Below are positions 1 to 7,072 of a stretch of DNA of 32,914 nt, piece after piece (position 1 is the first letter of the stretch; every line of letters starts with the position of its first letter). A model generated the notes under the pieces. The model worked only from the letters and a program-made list of their open reading frames with translations. It was not told the origin of the DNA and ran no database searches. The position numbers and the translations under genes are program-made. Source of the stretch: Fibrobacter sp. (lineage in GTDB: Bacteria > Fibrobacterota > Chitinivibrionia > Chitinivibrionales > Chitinispirillaceae); the NCBI GenBank assembly GCA_012513915.1, contig JAAZBG010000306.1, positions 1-32,914 on the forward strand. Direction: 5' to 3'.

Positions 1-873
1 AAAGGTGATGAGCTTCTTACCAGTTCAACGACATCACCGTTAACCTACACATTTACAAACTCAGAATCTGAAGATATTACATTATATGCCAAAGCATCAG
101 ATGATTCTTCACATACCACAAAGTCTCAATCAGTCACGGTGCATTTCTCTGCACCGGATGCTCCCGGCAGCATGATTAAGCGTGATGGATGGATGGCGAC
201 TGGATCGACAGTATCCCCAAATGCACCGGAAGGTGGCAGCAGCGCTCTCGATGATGATCCGGCCACACGCTGGGCATCTGGTGCAGCAATGTCACCTGGT
301 ATGTGGTTCCTTCTTGATATGGGCTACCCTCGATCATTTGATCAGATAACTGTTGACGGAACTGGTTCTGGTTCAGATTTTCCTTTAAAGCTAAAAGTAT
401 TTGCAGGTAATGACACTGCAAACATGAAGACTCCCATAGTGGACAGCGACTCAGGTTCTTTACTCAATGTAATCGAGCTGCCGGAAGCTGTTACTGCCCA
501 ATATATCAAGTTGGTAGTTGAAGAAGGACAGGGTGGCAGCTGGTGGTCTATTCATGAGATCAATGTCAGAAGCGCTGCTTCAACACCAGTCCTAAGATCT
601 GTTGCGCAAAGCAATCCATCAGGATTTGGAATCAATGCGATTATTCAGGATAAATCGGTCCGACTTGGATATCATATTCCTAAGAGCGGTCGCGTCACCA
701 TTGAAGAATACACGCTGGATGGCGTTCGTACCAATGTAGTATTCGACGGCATATGTAATACAGGTAATTTTTCAATTACCCGGAATACCGTGACTTCTGG
801 ATCGAAAATGGTTTTTTACAAAATGAGTTACGATGGTAAATCTGTAATGACAAAAGCAGTTCTGTTGCGTTAA
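1..873 (+). CDS. Secreted protein with F5/8 type C (discoidin-like) domain, 5'-truncated
   Basis: The reading frame is open from the first base, so the gene begins outside the window; 290 residues are visible. The first ~50 residues look like the last strands of an Ig-like or bacterial surface beta-sandwich module, ending in a run of alternating T, S and V. A coagulation-factor-5/8-type C (CBM32-like) module follows at about residues 58-190, with the typical ALDDDPATRW, a W-F-L-L-D strand and a closing WSIHEINV. Such domains bind sugars on polysaccharides. The last ~80 residues form another beta-rich module ending in AVLLR, like the C-terminal sorting modules of secreted proteins in this group. 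The catalytic part, if any, is upstream, so the enzyme class cannot be named. A strong terminator follows 50 bp after the stop. Confidence 0.75.
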   Translation, partial: KGDELLTSSTTSPLTYTFTNSESEDITLYAKASDDSSHTTKSQSVTVHFSAPDAPGSMIKRDGWMATGSTVSPNAPEGGSSALDDDPATRWASGAAMSPGMWFLLDMGYPRSFDQITVDGTGSGSDFPLKLKVFAGNDTANMKTPIVDSDSGSLLNVIELPEAVTAQYIKLVVEEGQGGSWWSIHEINVRSAASTPVLRSVAQSNPSGFGINAIIQDKSVRLGYHIPKSGRVTIEEYTLDGVRTNVVFDGICNTGNFSITRNTVTSGSKMVFYKMSYDGKSVMTKAVLLR

Positions 874-922
874 GTTTCAGGCTTTGTAAACTACCTAATC
901 AAACTTAGCTAATCTACAATTT

Positions 923-960
923 AAACCCCTGTCCCGGATTTTTCTGAGACTGGGGTTTTT
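923..960 (+). terminator. Rho-independent terminator of the discoidin-domain gene
   Basis: AAACCCC-T-GTC (923-933) pairs with GAC-T-GGGGTTT (948-958) across a 14-base loop with a single T-T mismatch. The descending arm runs straight into a T tract. It lies 50 bp after the stop codon. Confidence 0.85.
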
Positions 961-1278
961 ATATATAATATGTCTCGTGCCATCGTAACCCTACCCATCT
1001 TTCCACCTGAATAAATGCCAAAAGGCTTTAAAACTTATGCCTCTAATATACGACCGGTCTAATATTTTCAGACCATCAACTGGAGGTAATTTATAAAATT
1101 CAAAGACCCCATTATTTGAAGACCTTGGAACCAATGGGGTAATTAAAAAAACGATATCCTTCATTGCAGGTATTATGAAAAAAGGAGTATCCAACAATAA
1201 AACACTTTATCTTAAAAGAAGTAGCTTTTATACAAACCGATTGGAATATGACATTCAATGAATTGATATTGAAATTGC

Positions 1279-1398
1279 ATGTGTGATTTTGAACTTACGG
1301 CAAGAGAGATTGGACTCAGTGTAGAATGGATCGTTAGTAAACCGGATGTTGAAACCGGGAATAGTAGTATTGAATATATCATCACATGGAAATATTAG
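1279..1398 (+). pseudogene. Possible gene remnant or very small ORF (39 aa)
   Basis: A short frame from ATG 1279 to TAG 1396-1398 encodes a peptide with protein-like composition (MCDFELTAREIGLSVEWIV, ending IIEY-like residues and ITWKY). Just upstream, in another frame, a second peptide-like stretch (FIQTDWNMTFNELILKLH) stops at 1281-1284. The two could be one coding segment broken by a frameshift. There is no clear ribosome binding site and no recognised family. Chance remains possible. Confidence 0.2.
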
Positions 1399-1432
1399 GT
1401 GACTATTCAGGAAACAAAATACACATAGTATT

Positions 1433-1498
1433 AAAGCACTTCCCTACTGTCAGAATACTTCCGAATAAAAAGCATTCTCTGATAGGTGTGAAGTGTTT
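1433..1498. repeat. Imperfect inverted repeat
   Basis: The arms 1433-1456 and 1474-1498 are complementary over about 20 positions with small bulges (AAAGCACTTC against GAAGTGTTT, then TGTCAGAAT against ATTCTCTGA), around a 17-base loop. It lies just beyond the GH11 terminator. It may be an extra transcription-end structure or a decayed palindromic repeat. Confidence 0.4.
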
Positions 1499-1517
1499 CA
1501 TGCTTTTAATTGCCTGA

Positions 1518-1557
1518 ATAAAAAAATACCGAAGCCACCATTAATGACTCCGGTATT
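1518..1557 (-). terminator. Rho-independent terminator of the GH11 xylanase gene
   Basis: Read on the minus strand, AATACCG-G-AG and CT-T-CGGTATT form a stem of 7 + 2 pairs around a 13-base loop. A run of Ts follows, seen as the A run at 1518-1526 on the plus strand. It lies 25 bp past the xylanase stop codon. Confidence 0.85.
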
Positions 1558-1581
1558 CATAAGTGCAAAGAATAGTAAAGC

Positions 1582-2562
1582 TTATCGATTAACTACAAAT
1601 TGATGCACTGCTTTGTTGCCATTACGCAGGATGTATGAACCTGATGGCAGATTTGATGTTGGCAGTGTCATTGAAGAACCATTCTGAACAACATTCTGGA
1701 GTTGGAAAACTTTACCCATTGGATTGACAATTGACAATTTCGACATATCATGATTGAGCAATGTATTACCTGAAATGTTAAGAGCATTATCAGTACGATG
1801 GATTACCAATCCGTTACTCTTACTTGTACTCATGAAATTATTAACTGCAGTACCATTCCCAATAGTAAGAACATTTTTCTTGACATTAGCACTACCACTG
1901 CTCTGATATCCTTCAATGCAAAGAGAAACCTCATTCATCTTACCCATTGAGAATCCTTTGCTTTCCCAAATTTCAAAATGTTTACTAATAGTAATCTTTC
2001 CACTGGTTCTTTTCTGGGTACGAACACTAAAGAACTGATCAAATGTTGCAGTGCCATCGATTGAAGGCTGATTAACTCTTGTTGACTTTTGAATTTTGTA
2101 AGACCCTTCGTCATTAACAGCTACGGTAGCAATCGCACCACCTCCACCGCTTGGTGGTTCCCAGGTTCCAAAGCTTTCAATAATATAAAATTCCCTTAGA
2201 GGATTTCTTGTCCATCCATAAACACACATATATGAGTTGCCCGATGGCCTATAGTCAACATCGTACTCAACAGTCATAGCACCAAGTTCTTTGTATGACT
2301 TGGTATCATCAAATTTTCTCCCTTTGCGTGCAAGGTAGTTCTCAGCATTTTGCCAGTTGCAGTTAAATGTCCCCCCACTGTTAAGGGTCATGCTTCCTGT
2401 ACCCTGATTGTTACGATTATCAAACCACAATTCATAGTAATAACCATCATGTTGACCAGTCGCATTTTTGTTACTAATAACAGTTTGTGCCGTTACCCCC
2501 CCGATACCCATAAGTAGTAGAACGGTAAGGCCTCCTAATAATGATGCCTTGTTTCGTACCAT
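1582..2562 (-). CDS. Secreted GH11 endo-1,4-beta-xylanase with C-terminal sorting domain
   Basis: Hydrolyses internal beta-1,4 bonds of xylan outside the cell. Residues 1-26 are a signal peptide (K/R start, hydrophobic core, cleavage near VTA-Q). Residues ~30-235 match the GH11 jelly roll: YYYELWFDN, VYGWTRNPLREFYIIESFG and CIEGYQSSGSA. By family knowledge the nucleophile is Glu124 (in PLREFY) and the acid/base is Glu217 (in IEGYQSSG). Residues ~245-326 form a beta-rich tail with the S-I-V-N-P-M-G-K and LPSGSYILR pattern of Por/type IX sorting domains, suggesting export and surface attachment. The ATG at 2562 is preceded by AAAGGAGAAGCAG, an excellent ribosome binding site. The gene stands alone, with its own terminator and a long upstream region containing a perfect palindrome. 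The family assignment is firm; the secretion route is inferred. Confidence 0.95.
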   Translation of the reverse strand: MVRNKASLLGGLTVLLLMGIGGVTAQTVISNKNATGQHDGYYYELWFDNRNNQGTGSMTLNSGGTFNCNWQNAENYLARKGRKFDDTKSYKELGAMTVEYDVDYRPSGNSYMCVYGWTRNPLREFYIIESFGTWEPPSGGGGAIATVAVNDEGSYKIQKSTRVNQPSIDGTATFDQFFSVRTQKRTSGKITISKHFEIWESKGFSMGKMNEVSLCIEGYQSSGSANVKKNVLTIGNGTAVNNFMSTSKSNGLVIHRTDNALNISGNTLLNHDMSKLSIVNPMGKVFQLQNVVQNGSSMTLPTSNLPSGSYILRNGNKAVHQFVVNR

Positions 2563-2853
2563 CTGCTTCTCCTTTTTCTGAAACGTAAATATATATCAAT
2601 TATGCACATTTAAAATTTATTATAAATCAAAACCAACCATTGGATTGTTAACCACATTTTGAATAGAGAGAATAACAATCTATTGTTAATATAAGCAAAA
2701 TATTTTAAAATGAATGCTTTTTTTACTGATCCCCCAATCAGTTTTATTGTGGCAAATAGGAAAAGTAAGTAAACTATAGTACCTTCCTATATATGCTTAT
2801 CAATATATAGAGAATTTATTAAAACGCTTCATTTTTTTTAGGAGATTTCAATT

Positions 2854-2878
2854 ATATGTACACAACTTGTGTACATAT
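2854..2878. promoter_or_regulatory. Perfect 25-bp palindrome, candidate operator
   Basis: ATATGTACACAA and TTGTGTACATAT are exact 12-bp inverted arms around a single C. The size, symmetry and one-base centre suit a site for a dimeric regulator. It starts about 290 bp upstream of the xylanase ATG and 250 bp downstream of the aconitase stop. No second exact copy was seen in the window. The binding protein is unknown. Confidence 0.55.
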
Positions 2879-3011
2879 TGCAGTATGTAGAATGTTTTCA
2901 GGTAAATTCTTTCAAAACAATATCTTATAATATAGATTGATATTGTTATTTACTGGTTTTTTGAGGTGCAACAACTGATGTAATGTCTATAGAAAATATT
3001 ATCATGCTATA

Positions 3012-3111
3012 ACTCGCCCCTTGTATTTTCAGTTGGCAGACTTGAAGATAAATATCAATATTTACCATTTACAATTTCAAAGTTCCCAGCAGGAAACTAC
3101 AAAGGGCGAGT
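3012..3111. repeat. 100-bp inverted repeat downstream of the aconitase gene
   Basis: ACTCGCCCCTTGTA (3012-3025) and TACAAAGGGCGAGT (3098-3111) are inverted copies with one mismatch. The interior has further partial pairing (CTTGAA with TTTCAAAG, and AAATAT with ATATTT). It lies 15 bp past the aconitase stop, so it could be the transcript's 3' structure. It lacks a clean T tract. Confidence 0.5.
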
Positions 3112-3126
3112 AAACTGTCAAATCAA

Positions 3127-5070
3127 TTACTTCGCATTTTTAGTAGCGTTAATAAGACTTCCAGCAAGTACCATTTCAATCTCTCTTGGTGTCAACTCAA
3201 GTTTCAATGTGGCTTTTTTTCCGTTTTTCCTGTTTACAAGTACTGGTGATATACCGCTTGTAATGCACTGACGGATATCTGAAACCTCAATCTGATCATT
3301 GAGTTCAAACAAATCATAGTCAGCCGGATTTTCAAAAAAAGCAGGTATTATTCCGAAGTTGACAAGATTTGCTTTATGAATACGCTCCATCGATTTAGCA
3401 ACCACAAGTTTTACACCAAGATACATCGGGCAGATAGCAGCATGTTCACGGGATGATCCCTGACCATACGACTCTCCGGCGATAATCACATTGTGTATTC
3501 CCTGCTTGCGATTTTCCAATGCACGTGATGCAAAACCGGGATCCTCTCGTTCGAAAACAAACTCTGCGTACTTTGGAATATTTGAACGGTATTTCAATCG
3601 AGACCCCGCAGGCATAATATGATCCGTGGTGATCTTATCCCCCACCCTGATTGCGACAACGCCCTTTATTGCATTGTCAAGCGGTGTGTTTGATGGCGGA
3701 TCACCGATATTAGGTCCGCGGACAATCGATATCGACTTCGGCTCCTTTGATGGCTCCTGGATCATGCTGTCATCAATAATGAAACTTGACGGAATCTCAA
3801 TTGACGGATAAGTGGAAGCACAGAAGTACTCTGATGGTACGGTGAAAGTACCGGTAAGCGCTGCTGCAACTGCCGTCTCCGGTGATACAAGGTAAACGTT
3901 CGCAGTAGGTGTACCGCTGCGTCCGAAAAAGTTTCTATTTGATGTTCTGAGCGATACTGCGTCAGTTTTTGGAGCAACCGAGTTACCAATACAGAATCCG
4001 CATGCAGATTCAAGAATTCTCGCACCTGCAGAAACAATATCAGCAAGCGCACCATTTCTACTTACCATCTCAAGTACCTGACGCGATCCGCACGCAACAC
4101 CAAGCGCAACACCCGGCGCAACTTTCTTACCCTTAAGTGCAGATGCAACAATCATGATATCTCTATAAGATGAATTAGTACAGGAACCAACAAGCACCTG
4201 ATCAACGGCAATACCAGCAAGTTCTTTAACGGTTTTAATATTTCCCGGTGAGTGAGGACATGCTGCAAGCGGTTCAAGAGTTGATAAATCGATCGAGATC
4301 ACTTTATCATACGAAGCATCAGGATCGGCTTTAAGTTCAATCCACGATTGTTCACGTCCCTGCGCTGCGAGGAACTTCTTTGTTGTTCCATCAGATGGAA
4401 AAACTGATGTTGTCACTCCAAGCTCCGCACCCATATTGGTGATCGTTGCACGCTCAGGAACACTAAGTGTTGAGACACCCTCACCGGCATACTCGATCAT
4501 TGTACCGACATTACCTTTCGTTGTCAGAATCTCAAGCACTTTGAGAATGACATCTTTTGCAGCAACCCATGGACGCAGTTTACCGGTCAGCTCTACTTTT
4601 ACCACTTTCGGATAGGTGAGATAAAACGCACCGCCACCCATTGCTACTGCCACATCCAGACCGCCGGCACCAATCGCAATCATACCGATACCACCATTGT
4701 TTGGCGTATGCGAATCACTTCCTAAAAGAGTTTTTCCGGGAACACCAAAACGTTCAAGATGTACCTGATGACAAATTCCGTTTCCGGGCTTGGAGTACAG
4801 AATACCATATTTTGCCGCGACAGTTTCCAAATACTTGTGATCATCAGCGTTCTCGAATCCCTCCTGAATCGTATTGTGATCGACATAGCTCACTGACAGT
4901 TCGGTCTTAACGCGGTCAAATCCGAGCGCTTCAAACTGAAGATACGCCATTGTGCCGGTTGCATCCTGGGTAAGCGTCTGGTCGATCCGTATACCGACCT
5001 CCTGCCCCGCAACCGGTTTCCCCTCAACAATATGTGCATCAAGAATCTTCTGAACAATATTTTTTCCCAT
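3127..5070 (-). CDS. Aconitate hydratase, Aquifex type
   Basis: Interconverts citrate and isocitrate in the TCA cycle with a [4Fe-4S] cluster; cytoplasmic. The catalytic domains cover residues ~1-425 and the mobile swivel domain ~465-647. Numbering from ATG 5070, the cluster ligands are Cys297 (GSCTNSSYRD), Cys357 and Cys360 (ESACGFCIGN). RTSNRNFFGRSG and the swivel motif GESYGQGSSREHAA (about 532-545) are intact. The length of 647 residues fits the compact bacterial family described from Aquifex rather than the ~890-residue AcnA/AcnB. A TTG at 5073 would add one residue, but the ATG at 5070 is better placed behind AAGGGTG. The gene appears to be single, with a structured inverted repeat after its stop. 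Homoaconitase relatives are the main alternative; the motifs favour aconitase. Confidence 0.93.
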   Translation of the reverse strand: MGKNIVQKILDAHIVEGKPVAGQEVGIRIDQTLTQDATGTMAYLQFEALGFDRVKTELSVSYVDHNTIQEGFENADDHKYLETVAAKYGILYSKPGNGICHQVHLERFGVPGKTLLGSDSHTPNNGGIGMIAIGAGGLDVAVAMGGGAFYLTYPKVVKVELTGKLRPWVAAKDVILKVLEILTTKGNVGTMIEYAGEGVSTLSVPERATITNMGAELGVTTSVFPSDGTTKKFLAAQGREQSWIELKADPDASYDKVISIDLSTLEPLAACPHSPGNIKTVKELAGIAVDQVLVGSCTNSSYRDIMIVASALKGKKVAPGVALGVACGSRQVLEMVSRNGALADIVSAGARILESACGFCIGNSVAPKTDAVSLRTSNRNFFGRSGTPTANVYLVSPETAVAAALTGTFTVPSEYFCASTYPSIEIPSSFIIDDSMIQEPSKEPKSISIVRGPNIGDPPSNTPLDNAIKGVVAIRVGDKITTDHIMPAGSRLKYRSNIPKYAEFVFEREDPGFASRALENRKQGIHNVIIAGESYGQGSSREHAAICPMYLGVKLVVAKSMERIHKANLVNFGIIPAFFENPADYDLFELNDQIEVSDIRQCITSGISPVLVNRKNGKKATLKLELTPREIEMVLAGSLINATKNAK

Positions 5071-5137
5071 CAAACACCCTTTCGATCAAATACTTTTATT
5101 ATTAGTAATAGATTTCATGCAGTAAGAAACAACGATT

Positions 5138-5157
5138 GGGGAGTTATATCACTCCCC
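5138..5157. other. Perfect 7-bp hairpin between the cyclase and aconitase genes
   Basis: GGGGAGT (5138-5144) and ACTCCCC (5151-5157) flank a 6-base loop. On the minus strand this lies 65 bp after the cyclase stop and 68 bp before the aconitase start. There is no T tract, so it is either a weak terminator or a leader structure for aconitase. Confidence 0.45.
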
Positions 5158-5222
5158 TCAGAAACACTCCGTAAAATACATATGGAATCCAGGGTGATGG
5201 TACTACTTTTGTGGATGCATTT

Positions 5223-5732
5223 CTAAAAGTAAAGTATACGTTTTCCACCTTTGAAAACACTGGCCCGACGGGTAGATTCTGACAGGGCTACGGCAATGAC
5301 ACCTGTTAATTGACTAATATTGGCTGCTGCATTATGACGGGCTCCATACCCTTTGAGAAGTGACTCCTGATTAGTTTCAGCTTTCAGAAATACTCCCGAA
5401 CTGAGGATAACACCATCACCTCTGATAATAAATGCACCATCTAATTTTGAAAACTCCTTGATAGTTGCCTCAAGACCGGGGTCAAGAATATTGCGGTTCT
5501 CTTCACGGTACCCGCCAAAAGGGTTCACTACCATCTGTTGACTGGACTTTAAGACTGCTTCAGAGTTACCAAGTACAAAAAGCGTACCAACCGGTTTTCC
5601 TTCCCTCCCCTCAGCTGCCAGTTCTCCGGCAATCTGAATAATACGGGCAAGGACATGATGTTCAATGTCAAGAGGGCGAATTTTAGTACCGGCTTGAAAA
5701 AAAAGTTCAAATCCAGATGTGTTGGATATCAA
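5223..5732 (-). CDS. Diadenylate cyclase (DAC) domain, 3' part of a frameshifted EIIA/PK_C/DAC gene
   Basis: This is the c-di-AMP-forming domain (two ATP to cyclic di-AMP). It shows the DGA motif (98-100, in KLDGAFIIRGDGVI) and the second nucleotide-binding motif as GARHN (130-134). In DisA the last motif reads RHR, so the final Arg is Asn here. The closing ALSESTRRASVFKGGK is typical of the fold. The called TTG start overlaps the upstream stop (TTGA), but the same frame continues upstream with convincing protein sequence (SSIISVLGEPGSGKIDALL). The true protein is therefore one chain with the preceding reading frame, broken by one missing base near 5792-5803. The combined order, a PK_C-like domain followed by DAC, resembles archaeal DacZ. 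Activity of the separated product is doubtful. Confidence 0.82.
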   Translation of the reverse strand: MISNTSGFELFFQAGTKIRPLDIEHHVLARIIQIAGELAAEGREGKPVGTLFVLGNSEAVLKSSQQMVVNPFGGYREENRNILDPGLEATIKEFSKLDGAFIIRGDGVILSSGVFLKAETNQESLLKGYGARHNAAANISQLTGVIAVALSESTRRASVFKGGKRILYF

Positions 5733-6529
5733 TAAAGCATCAATTTTCCCGGAACCTGGTTCTCCCAGAACACTGATAATACTGCTGTTTTCTTTAATAG
5801 TCCACGGGAAATAAGATTGATAAGAACCAACCCAGCTTGACTAGTGCGATTGACATTACCAAATGGAAGCTGAAGAATTTCGGTAACACCTGGTAACTTT
5901 TCAGGATAAAGGTTCTGGTCAGGACATACAAGATAGAATGCACACCGGATTTTGCTGAGACTGACTGGCGGCAAACCATCAGTGACATCATGGTACACGA
6001 TAGCTGCTACATTAAGCTCTGATGCAAGTTCACAGGCTTTTTGAAGTACACGTGCTGCGGTACGCTGTGCAATACTCAGTTTGCCTGACCTTGCAGTAAC
6101 GTTAACTCCGCTCAGAATATTGTAGACTTTCCTTATACTTTTGGCTTTCAGTAATTCTTCAACTCTTTCTGGTTCATTGAGCCGTTCAGCTACCTGAGCC
6201 AGCACTTTGAGATGTTCAATACCATCACCAACAATGAGAATAATCAGTCGCACTTTTGTTGTATCATAGTCAATACCCTGCGGACAAAATCCGACTGCCG
6301 CCTGCGTTGTCTTAAATCCTGGAATAAGTGCATGTGGAATTGCAATTTCCGGAAGCAATCGTGTTGAAATTGTTGCTTCACGTTCCTGAACCAGCTTGAA
6401 AATCTGCTCTCTATCAACTCCGTGGGCTTCCGCATCAACAAGCGATATCAATTCTTTGAAAGCATCGTCCCGTGTTTTGGATTTTAGAAGCCGGGTACGA
6501 CTAATGCTGAAGTAATTCTTTGACAACAT
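5729..6529 (-). CDS. PTS EIIA type-2-like domain plus pyruvate-kinase-C-like domain, 5' part of the frameshifted cyclase gene
   Basis: Residues 1-150 resemble the fructose/nitrogen-type EIIA domain, with the phosphorylatable histidine at His66 in EIAIPHALIPG and the later FCPQGIDY strand. Residues ~155-240 match the alpha/beta domain related to the pyruvate kinase C-terminus that precedes DAC in archaeal DacZ (TAARVLQKACELA, AIVYHD, LPFGNVNRTSQAGL). After LISRGLLK the frame goes out of register: the last ~20 codons (KTAVLSVFWENQV...) are frame-shifted and end at TGA 5729, while the correct continuation lies in the next frame. GGAGGG sits only 3 bases before the ATG at 6529, so the adjacent TTG codon (6526) is also a plausible start. 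A phosphorylation-controlled c-di-AMP synthase is an inference. Confidence 0.8.
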   Translation of the reverse strand: MLSKNYFSISRTRLLKSKTRDDAFKELISLVDAEAHGVDREQIFKLVQEREATISTRLLPEIAIPHALIPGFKTTQAAVGFCPQGIDYDTTKVRLIILIVGDGIEHLKVLAQVAERLNEPERVEELLKAKSIRKVYNILSGVNVTARSGKLSIAQRTAARVLQKACELASELNVAAIVYHDVTDGLPPVSLSKIRCAFYLVCPDQNLYPEKLPGVTEILQLPFGNVNRTSQAGLVLINLISRGLLKKTAVLSVFWENQVPGKLMLY

Positions 6530-7072
6530 ATCCCTCCGGAAACATAACAGACGCTAAGCCGTGTAAAAAAATGATTTAACTTTATTAAATTGTTATAACC
6601 TGATGCTAAAAGCTGAATCATACCAGATAAGTTACTTTGAGAACTATTTTCTGTATAACATTATGCATCAATATTATACATCATTATACATCCCGGTATG
6701 AATACTAAGATAGTGTTAACTCATTATATTATCAAAGAGGAAAGTATCATGGAATAGACTTTGGTAAAATAGTGCGGCTTATAAATTTAATTTGTTTAGA
6801 ATGATTGCGTTGTATCCGCTTAGGCGGGTTAACATTACCGAAATTATCTTACGCAAGAATGATGATAAAGACGCATCAAAGAGGCATGACCAACCAAATT
6901 AAAACGCACTATTATCATTGTATGCGAAATTGGTTTGCTGAATTAATTTAATAGCAATTAGAATCTCACATACATTTTCATTCTGTCACATGAAAACAAC
7001 AATAATCCAGATGGTAGATTCAACCGGAATTAGTCACCTGTTTGCAATTAACAGGTGACTAAAGAAATTACA
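6530..7072. other. Intergenic region between the GH8 terminator and the EIIA/cyclase gene
   Basis: About 540 bp of AT-rich DNA with no recognised gene. It must contain the promoter of the leftward EIIA/cyclase gene, but no convincing -35/-10 pair stands out. A 10-bp direct duplication (ATTATACATC, around 6670-6691) and the GH8 terminator hairpin (7030-7062) are the only structured parts. Confidence 0.5.
7030..7062 (-). terminator. Hairpin terminator of the first GH8 gene
   Basis: TTAGTCACCTGTT (7030-7042) and AACAGGTGACTAA (7050-7062) form a perfect 13-bp stem around a 7-base loop, 10 bp past the stop codon. The T tract on the minus strand is weak (TAATTCC), so termination efficiency is uncertain. 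Confidence 0.7.

Larger units (their letters stand above)
874..1581. other. Intergenic region between convergent genes
   Basis: About 700 bp of AT-rich DNA lie between the 3' ends of two convergent genes. It holds the terminators of both genes, an imperfect inverted repeat (1433-1498) and a 39-codon reading frame that may be a gene remnant (1279-1398). A 68-codon minus-strand frame at 991-1197 has no recognisable family or ribosome binding site, and I do not call it. Confidence 0.6.
2563..3126. other. Long AT-rich region upstream of the xylanase gene
   Basis: About 560 bp lie between the xylanase start and the aconitase stop. No coding sequence is apparent. It contains a perfect 25-bp palindrome (2854-2878) and a ~100-bp inverted repeat (3012-3111). 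TATAAT on the minus strand (2619-2624) could be a -10 box for the xylanase, but I see no good -35 box. Confidence 0.6.

Noticed and set aside
991..1197. 68-codon minus-strand ORF
   Set aside because: No ribosome binding site, no recognisable family, and it lies in AT-rich spacer between two terminators.
2619..2624. TATAAT on the minus strand as the xylanase -10 box
   Set aside because: No acceptable -35 box lies 16-18 bases upstream, and such hexamers are common in this AT-rich spacer.
3762..4055. 97-codon minus-strand ORF overlapping aconitase, and similar long shadows within recC, recB and the GH8 genes
   Set aside because: They lie wholly inside well-supported genes in other frames and lack their own start signals.
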